Source: Brevibacterium picturae (GTDB lineage: Bacteria; Actinomycetota; Actinomycetes; Actinomycetales; Brevibacteriaceae). From it: a stretch of 11,116 nt of DNA. Shown here in pieces: positions 7,294 to 11,116 of the stretch. Each line of letters starts with the position of its first letter. The first letter of the stretch is position 1. Where the stretch lies: assembly GCF_030453725.1 (NCBI RefSeq), contig NZ_JAKDJU010000099.1, positions 1 to 11,116 on the forward strand, given 5' to 3'. The translations under genes were made by a program, and so were the position numbers. A model generated the notes under the pieces. That model did not search any database, was not told the DNA's origin, and worked only from the letters and a program-made list of their open reading frames with translations.

Positions 7294-7316
7294 GTCCCCG
7301 TCGCGGCGACGGGGAC
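7294..7316. terminator. Hairpin just after the MFS exporter gene
   Basis: Perfect 10-bp arms, gtccccgtcg and cgacggggac, with a 3-base loop, placed 11 bases beyond the exporter's stop codon on the minus strand. There is no T tract. With the hairpin at 7230-7279 it forms a tandem pair insulating the converging transcripts. Confidence 0.7.
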
Positions 7317-7327
7317 TTGGCATCGAT

Positions 7328-8902
7328 TCAACGGTGTGCTCCGGCAGCCTCGACGGGCGTGCTGCCGCCGAGGTCGTCTCCGGCACTGCTGGGCAGAAGC
7401 CGGCCGGCGCCCTTGAGCCCGAAGCTTGTGAGCACGGCCGCAATGAGCACGAGGACAACAGCCCCGCCCGCGGCCCACTGCACGCCGAGGTCGAAGGAGC
7501 CCACCGCCGCCTCGGCGATCTGCTCACCCAGTTGGCCACCTTTGGTGCCCGCATGCTCCAGAGCCGAACCGAGAGTTTCGAACTCGGCTCCGGTTGCTTT
7601 GGCTCCGAGCATCGACTGCAAGTGAGTGCTGTAGACCATGGTCGTGAGTCCGCCGAGGACGGCAGTTCCCATGACCGATCCGAACTCGTACGCGGTTTCG
7701 GAGATCGCCGAGGCTGCTCCGGCCTTGTTCGCGGGCACCGCTGCCATGATGAGGTCGTTCGTGATGACCTCGGCGGTGCCGAGTCCCAGTCCGAGAACGA
7801 GGAACGAGATGAGCATTCCGGCCACCGAATGTTCGGGCGTGAACGCCACGATCCCCAGACCGATCGCGTTGAGCCCGAGCGCACAGGGCACAATCACACG
7901 CGGCTGCACACGAGCGATGATCGGCACCGCAGCGTAGCCCGCGGCGATAGAAGCAGCCAGTCCCGGCACCAGGACCAGCGCGGCCTCCACAGGCGAGAGT
8001 CCGAGCACCAGCTGGAGCAGTTGTGTGCCGAAGTAGAGGAAACCCGCCAGTCCCATGACGCTGAGCAGGTTCGAGGACACTGCTGAGGTGAAGACCTTGT
8101 TGGCGAAGAGCCTGACGTCGAGCATCGGGTTCGTCGAGGCGAGCTGGCGCAGAACGAAACCGGTTCCCGCAATGACTGTGACGGCGAGGCTGACCCAGAA
8201 GAGCAGGTCCACACCATCGGCCATGACGTGCTTGATGGCGAAGACGAGCGGGGTGAGCATGAGCATCGACAGCCCGATCGACAACGGATCGATCCGGCCC
8301 GGGTTCGGGTCACGCGATTCGGGCAGCAGGAGAAGCGCCGCCGGGATGAAGATCGCGATCAGCGGCAGGTTGATGAAGAAGACGGAGCTCCAGTGGAAGT
8401 GCTCGAGCAGGATCCCACCGACGATGGGCCCGAGCGCGGCACCGCCGCTGAACATAGCGGCCCAGGTGGCGATCGCGACTCGGCGGTCCTTGTCGTTGAG
8501 GAAGATGTTGCGGATGAGCGAGAGAGTCGACGGCATCAATGTGGCACCGAAGAGGCCGAGCAGTGCGCGCGCGAGAATGAGCATCTCTGCTGTGGTGGAG
8601 AATGCCGCCAACAGTGAAGCCAGGCCGAAGCCGAAGGCGCCGATGACGAGGAGCTTGCGGCGTCCGACCCGGTCGCCGATGCTGCCCATGGCCACGAGCA
8701 GTCCCGCGAGCATGAGGGCGTAGATGTCGACGATCCAGAGGAGCTGGGTGCCGGTGGGATGGAGTCCGGTGCTGATGGCCGGTATCGCGAATCCCAAGAC
8801 GGTGTTGTCGATCGAGATGAGCAGAACAGGGATCATCAGCACAGCCAGGCCAGCCCATTCGCGCCGGCCGGCGCGCACTCGTGGAGTCTGTGTGGTGAAC
8901 AT
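7328..8902 (-). CDS. MFS multidrug exporter, DHA2 (14-helix) family
   Basis: A proton-driven exporter of 524 residues, the usual length for the QacA/LfrA/SmvA/EmrB group. DHA2 hallmarks: SIDNTVLGFAIPAI in helix 1 (30-43, with a membrane Asp32), motif A GSIGDRVGRRK (73-83), motif B ARALLGLFGATLMPSTL (111-127), and motif C GGAALGPIVGG (153-163), which marks antiporters. The long loop between the last helices (after TTMVYSTHLQSM) is typical. The drug range cannot be told. The ATG at 8902 is preferred: it lies 7 bases after a TACAGT box (leaderless type). A GTG at 8911 would lie inside the operator palindrome and would add three residues. It is divergent from a tetR gene that very probably represses it, as with lfrA/lfrR in mycobacteria. 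Confidence 0.92.
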   Translation of the reverse strand: MFTTQTPRVRAGRREWAGLAVLMIPVLLISIDNTVLGFAIPAISTGLHPTGTQLLWIVDIYALMLAGLLVAMGSIGDRVGRRKLLVIGAFGFGLASLLAAFSTTAEMLILARALLGLFGATLMPSTLSLIRNIFLNDKDRRVAIATWAAMFSGGAALGPIVGGILLEHFHWSSVFFINLPLIAIFIPAALLLLPESRDPNPGRIDPLSIGLSMLMLTPLVFAIKHVMADGVDLLFWVSLAVTVIAGTGFVLRQLASTNPMLDVRLFANKVFTSAVSSNLLSVMGLAGFLYFGTQLLQLVLGLSPVEAALVLVPGLAASIAAGYAAVPIIARVQPRVIVPCALGLNAIGLGIVAFTPEHSVAGMLISFLVLGLGLGTAEVITNDLIMAAVPANKAGAASAISETAYEFGSVMGTAVLGGLTTMVYSTHLQSMLGAKATGAEFETLGSALEHAGTKGGQLGEQIAEAAVGSFDLGVQWAAGGAVVLVLIAAVLTSFGLKGAGRLLPSSAGDDLGGSTPVEAAGAHR

Positions 8903-8907
8903 GAATA

Positions 8908-8935
8908 CCACTGTACCGTCTAGACGGTACAGTGG
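8908..8935. promoter_or_regulatory. Perfect 28-bp palindromic operator of the TetR repressor
   Basis: The half-site ccactgtaccgtct (8908-8921) is followed directly by its exact complement (8922-8935), with no spacer and no mismatch. It lies between the divergent exporter and tetR genes. It covers the candidate exporter -10 box (TACAGT on the minus strand, 8910-8915) and ends 5 bases from the exporter ATG, so a bound repressor would block RNA polymerase. Its edge is about 43 bp from the tetR -10 box, so effects on tetR may be weaker. The palindrome is directly seen; the protein pairing is inferred from gene layout. Confidence 0.9.
8910..8915 (-). promoter_or_regulatory. Putative -10 box of the exporter promoter
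   Basis: TACAGT on the minus strand lies 7 bases before the exporter ATG at 8902 and inside the palindromic operator. No Shine-Dalgarno precedes the ATG, which fits a leaderless transcript. The -35 region is weak (TTTCCA at 17 bp). Confidence 0.45.
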
Positions 8936-8978
8936 AAAGCCGAGACGCAGGACTTCTTCGGAAGCTGCGCGGTTCGAC

Positions 8979-8984
8979 TAGGCT
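8979..8984 (+). promoter_or_regulatory. Putative -10 box of the tetR promoter
   Basis: TAGGCT lies 7 bases before the tetR ATG at 8992 with no Shine-Dalgarno between, suggesting a leaderless transcript. The -35 region is poorly conserved. Confidence 0.5.
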
Positions 8985-8991
8985 CGGCGTC

Positions 8992-9513
8992 ATGGCACGC
9001 AACTCCACCGATACCAAAGAGAAGCTCCTCGATGCCTTCGAGATTCTGCTCGACGAACACGGCATATCCGGAGCAACACTCGACGCGGTGGCGGCGAAAG
9101 CAGGAGTGTCCAAGGGCGGATTGCTCTACCACTTCGGGTCGAAAGCGGATCTGATCAAGGGCAGTCTTGAGCGGCTTGGCAGCCTGGTCGACGACGATGT
9201 CGAGTCCATGAAGTCAGCCGGCGATCGACTCCATCTCTACTACCTCGAGACATCTGCCGAGGTCGGCACGCCACTCGACCGCAGCCTCATCGCCGCCGAA
9301 CGCCTGGCGCAGGAGAACGCAGAGGCCAAGAATGCCCTCCGAAAGACCAGGGAGGCATGGTTCGACGTACTCAACAACCACCTCGGCGACCCCGATATGG
9401 CCATGACGATCCAGCTCATCGGCGACGGCATGTACTTCAACCAGAACTTCGGGCTCTCCCAGGACGAGGCTCTGACCCACGTCAAGAACGTGCTGGGCCG
9501 CCTGGGGCTGTAG
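8992..9513 (+). CDS. TetR-family transcriptional repressor
   Basis: A 173-residue DNA-binding regulator. Residues 8-60 form the TetR helix-turn-helix domain: KEKLLDAFEILLDEHGI, then TLDAVAAKAGVSKGGLLYHF (29-48), the recognition region, then GSKADLI. The helical C-terminal part (AERLAQENAEAK, then GDGMYFNQNFG) would form the ligand pocket and dimer face. It is shorter than the usual 190-220 residues but appears complete. The ATG at 8992 is chosen because the TetR domain begins right after it and a TAGGCT box lies 7 bases upstream; an upstream GTG at 8932 lies within the operator. The divergent exporter and the 28-bp palindrome between them indicate a drug-responsive repressor of the pump. The inducer is unknown. 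Confidence 0.92.
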   Translation: MARNSTDTKEKLLDAFEILLDEHGISGATLDAVAAKAGVSKGGLLYHFGSKADLIKGSLERLGSLVDDDVESMKSAGDRLHLYYLETSAEVGTPLDRSLIAAERLAQENAEAKNALRKTREAWFDVLNNHLGDPDMAMTIQLIGDGMYFNQNFGLSQDEALTHVKNVLGRLGL

Positions 9514-9514
9514 A

Positions 9515-9532
9515 CCGCGCTGGCAGTCGCGG
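9515..9532 (+). terminator. Possible weak terminator after tetR
   Basis: Arms ccgcg and cgcgg with an 8-base loop start 1 base after the tetR stop codon and are followed by a pyrimidine-rich stretch (ccacttcttccctctc). The stem is only 5 bp, so support is modest. Confidence 0.35.
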
Positions 9533-9637
9533 CCACTTCTTCCCTCTCACCAATATCGCTCAATACGCCTGCTGAGTGGCTGACGACGCCCCATAGTGGA
9601 GTGACTCCCCTTCAAAGACCGGTGACGCCCCCTTGCA

Positions 9638-9686
9638 TGGTCGAAATGGACTGGTCCTGCTTCGCATAATGCGCCCATTTTGACCA
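9638..9686 (-). repeat. 49-bp palindromic element, left copy (REP-like)
   Basis: Arms tggtcgaaatgg and ccattttgacca (one mismatch) enclose 25 bases. Read on the minus strand it aligns without gaps to the element at 10932-10980: 35 of 49 positions agree, including the loop words GGGC, ATT, AAG and CAG and the full right arm. The two copies therefore belong to one family and are in opposite orientation on either side of the nuclease-like gene. It lies in the 314-bp gap between tetR and that gene; the rest of the gap shows no gene. Confidence 0.7.
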
Positions 9687-9757
9687 CTCAAGCCCCGTTG
9701 CGGGTGCGCCGATTGAGACTTCACGGCCGATTCCCCCGCGTGACTCGTGTGCCGCTT

Positions 9758-9786
9758 CCTGTGGATGGCGGATTTCTGTCCACAGG
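9758..9786. promoter_or_regulatory. Dyad upstream of the nuclease-like gene
   Basis: Perfect 8-bp arms, cctgtgga and tccacagg, are separated by 13 bases. The right arm ends at a cataat hexamer (9787-9792), a plausible -10 box about 36 bases before the ATG. A factor bound here would overlap the promoter. The N-terminal AbiEi-like domain of the encoded protein could be that factor, but this is conjecture. The arms resemble half of a DnaA box but do not match one. Confidence 0.45.
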
Positions 9787-9827
9787 CATAATTTCGGCAC
9801 TCCACTTCTCTGCCCAGATCCGTCACG

Positions 9828-10769
9828 ATGACATACATGTTCAATGACGACAGGTGGGAGGTTCGCGACTATCCGCGCCTGTTTGCAGCACGCGATGCCG
9901 AGAAGCTCGGAATCTCCCGTCATCAGCTCTACAACACTCCTCGCTGTCCGATCGTCTTGCCCGGAGTGAGACTGGATCGCGAGTCTCTTGAGCCCCGTCG
10001 AACGCCGAGGTGGGCAGATGAAAGTTGGGAACGGGATTCGCTGCGACTCCGCGCGGCGCGGCTCAAGTTCTCCCAGGTTTTCGCCGACCATTCGACGGCG
10101 GCCCGGATCTACGGATGGCCATTGCCGCGGAAGCTGATGGATGATCCTCGACTGCGCCTGTGCACTTCCGAGCTGGATCTGCGAATTCGCCTGCCAAACG
10201 TTTCGGTGCGTCGGACGAGGCATACCACTGCGACAACATGGTTGGACCTTCCTGTTCTCGGTGCTGCGTCCACGTTCCTTGCCGTCGCACCCGATCTGAC
10301 ACTGACCGAACTGGTGAAGGTCGGCGATGCAGCCGTCGGCAAGTGGCATGGGCCTCCCCAAATGTCCCTTGACGACCTTCGCCGGCTGGTGAGTCAGCGT
10401 CCACGACTGCGGGGCCGGCGACGTGTGTGCGAGGCAATCGATCTCATCCGGCCAGGAGTGGATTCCCCGAGAGAAACCGATCTGCGTCTGTGGGCGATGG
10501 CTGTCGGATTGCCGGAACCCACCGTTCATCCGAAGGTCGAAACCGGTTGGCCCAGGGGCGAGGTCGAGCCCGACCTGGGCTACGAAGGTGCTCGGCTTGC
10601 CCTCGAGTACGAAGGAGATCATCACCGTTCATCCCCAGAACAATGGACTCGAGACATCGAACGCGACGAAGCCATGAGAGACGCGGGCTGGACCGTGCTC
10701 AAGGTGACGAGGAAGACCAACTACCGGTCTCTCGAGGCCAAGATCCGCCAGCACCTCGGGCTGCCATGA
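9828..10769 (+). CDS. Protein with AbiEi-like N-terminus and DUF559/Vsr-like nuclease C-terminus
   Basis: A 313-residue protein of a type common, often multi-copy, in actinobacteria; its function is not established. Residues 1-55 (YPRLFAARDAEKLGISRHQL, then IVLPGVRL) resemble the AbiEi-type winged-helix domain. The middle is Arg-rich. The C-terminal part from about residue 213 looks like DUF559, a PD-(D/E)xK fold related to Vsr and restriction enzymes: Glu216 in RETDLRLW, Asp249 in VEPDLGY, Glu260 and Glu262 in ALEYEGDHH, then RDIERDEAMRDAGWTVLKVT. The usual EYDG is EYEG here, so catalysis is likely but not certain. No Shine-Dalgarno precedes ATG 9828; ATG 9837 is an alternative. A cognate AbiEii toxin is absent, so it is not a standard AbiE pair. 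The gene stands alone between two inverted copies of a palindromic element. Confidence 0.82.
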   Translation: MTYMFNDDRWEVRDYPRLFAARDAEKLGISRHQLYNTPRCPIVLPGVRLDRESLEPRRTPRWADESWERDSLRLRAARLKFSQVFADHSTAARIYGWPLPRKLMDDPRLRLCTSELDLRIRLPNVSVRRTRHTTATTWLDLPVLGAASTFLAVAPDLTLTELVKVGDAAVGKWHGPPQMSLDDLRRLVSQRPRLRGRRRVCEAIDLIRPGVDSPRETDLRLWAMAVGLPEPTVHPKVETGWPRGEVEPDLGYEGARLALEYEGDHHRSSPEQWTRDIERDEAMRDAGWTVLKVTRKTNYRSLEAKIRQHLGLP

Positions 10770-10926
10770 ATCGCCTTTCCGCACAGACAGACGATGATGC
10801 CCGAACAACAGGGCGCAAGTACGCGCCTGGTGCGAGTCAGCCCCCAGATGCTGCGCCACCACAACACTGCCCACTCGCTATGCGACTTTCTGCCTCCCCG
10901 AGCGACAACTGAGGCATATTGACGCA
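10770..10926. other. Non-coding stretch after the nuclease-like gene
   Basis: The 157 bases between the stop codon and the right palindromic element show no convincing gene on either strand and no clear terminator; open frames here have no family resemblance or ribosome site. The right palindrome may end the transcript. Confidence 0.5.
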
Positions 10927-10985
10927 CTAGGTGGTCGAAACGGGCCGATTCCGCAAAGGGAAGTCAGCCCATTTCGACCACCTAG
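10927..10985 (+). repeat. 59-bp palindromic element, right copy (REP-like), with 49-bp core at 10932-10980
   Basis: Arms of 19 bases (ctaggtggtcgaaacgggc and its complement) pair with a single G-T type mismatch around a 21-base loop. The stem is long enough to form a strong hairpin in RNA or single-stranded DNA. The 49-bp core matches the left element at 9638-9686 when that one is read on the opposite strand (about 71% identity, no gaps). The extra ctagg/cctag ends are present only in this copy. Confidence 0.8.
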
Positions 10986-10991
10986 CAATGG

Positions 10992-11045
10992 GCGAGGCGC
11001 CGGCGGGGAGCGAGGCGCCGCCGGGGAGCGAAGCGCCGTCGGCTC
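10992..11045. repeat. 18-bp GC-rich tandem repeats
   Basis: Three units start at 10992, 11010 and 11028: gcgaggcgccggcgggga, gcgaggcgccgccgggga and the diverged gcgaagcgccgtcggctc. They begin 7 bases after the right palindrome and run into a second repeat type. Composition is far more GC-rich than the surroundings. Confidence 0.75.
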
Positions 11046-11116
11046 GTAGCCGCCATGCGCAGCAAGCCCCGGCTCGTAGCCGCCAGGCGCAGCGGGCGCC
11101 GGCCCGCAGCCGCTGG
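11041..11116. repeat. 30-bp GC-rich tandem repeats running off the window
   Basis: Units at 11041-11070 and 11071-11100 share ggctcgtagccgcca(t/g)gcgcagc and similar tails. A third at 11101-11116 (ggcccgcagccgctgg) is cut by the window end. The unit length keeps reading frame, and a frame from the ATG at 10988 is open to the edge with a repeating ARSR(H/Q)AQ(Q/R)AP pattern, but there is no ribosome site and the ATG sits 2 bases after the palindrome. Intergenic repeat is more likely than protein. Confidence 0.7.

Noticed and set aside
9758..9786. DnaA boxes or replication origin near cctgtgga/tccacagg
   Set aside because: Neither arm matches TTATCCACA well enough, there is no cluster of boxes, and there is no dnaA/dnaN context.
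9612..10625. 337-codon open frame on the minus strand opposite the nuclease-like gene
   Set aside because: Its translation resembles no family, while the plus-strand frame carries recognisable AbiEi-like and DUF559 motifs. Long antisense frames are common in GC-rich DNA.
9638..10985. Insertion sequence with terminal inverted repeats
   Set aside because: No transposase is encoded, no target-site duplication is visible outside the elements, and each end is itself a palindrome. It is kept only as a REP-like arrangement.
10988..11116. Start of a repeat-rich protein gene running off the right end
   Set aside because: No ribosome site or promoter is visible and the ATG lies 2 bases after a palindrome. 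The tandem repeat pattern suits non-coding DNA better, though the edge prevents a firm decision.

Overview
The window looks like a piece of a high-GC Gram-positive (Actinomycetota) chromosome. The evidence is strong G/C bias at third codon positions, a lipoprotein and a Tat signal of actinobacterial style, several genes with a TAnnnT box 6-7 bases before the ATG and no Shine-Dalgarno sequence (leaderless style), and a nuclease-like protein of a kind common in Micrococcales. A Brevibacterium-like host is a guess from general character, not something the sequence proves. No tRNA, rRNA, CRISPR array or transposase was seen.

Left part (1-3722, minus strand): a lipoprotein substrate-binding protein of an ABC importer (82-1068) lies downstream of ptrB, oligopeptidase B (1401-3722). 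The 332-bp gap between them is rich in structure. It has a hairpin followed by a T run just before the ribosome binding site of the importer gene, two further dyads, and repeated GTCGAACC-type words. The permease and ATPase of the importer are not in the window and, if present, should lie beyond base 1.

Centre (3920-7201, plus strand): a complete tripartite tricarboxylate transporter operon, tctC-tctB-tctA, with overlapping or nearly touching genes. It is divergent from ptrB. The binding protein carries a Tat signal without a lipobox, and TctB has a long acidic linker. Two strong hairpins close the operon against the convergent gene that follows.

Right-centre (7328-9513): a 14-helix-type MFS drug exporter (minus) is divergent from a TetR repressor (plus), the classic efflux pump/repressor layout. 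A perfect 28-bp palindrome covers the exporter promoter and is almost certainly the repressor's operator.

Right end (9514-11116): one gene encodes a protein with an AbiEi-like N-terminus and a DUF559/Vsr-like nuclease C-terminus. It is bracketed by two related 49-bp palindromic elements in opposite orientation, about 71% identical with no gap. This resembles the way REP elements flank RAYT transposase genes, but the gene here is a nuclease-fold protein, so this is the best candidate for something undescribed. Beyond the right element is a GC-rich tract of 18-bp and 30-bp tandem repeats running off the window.
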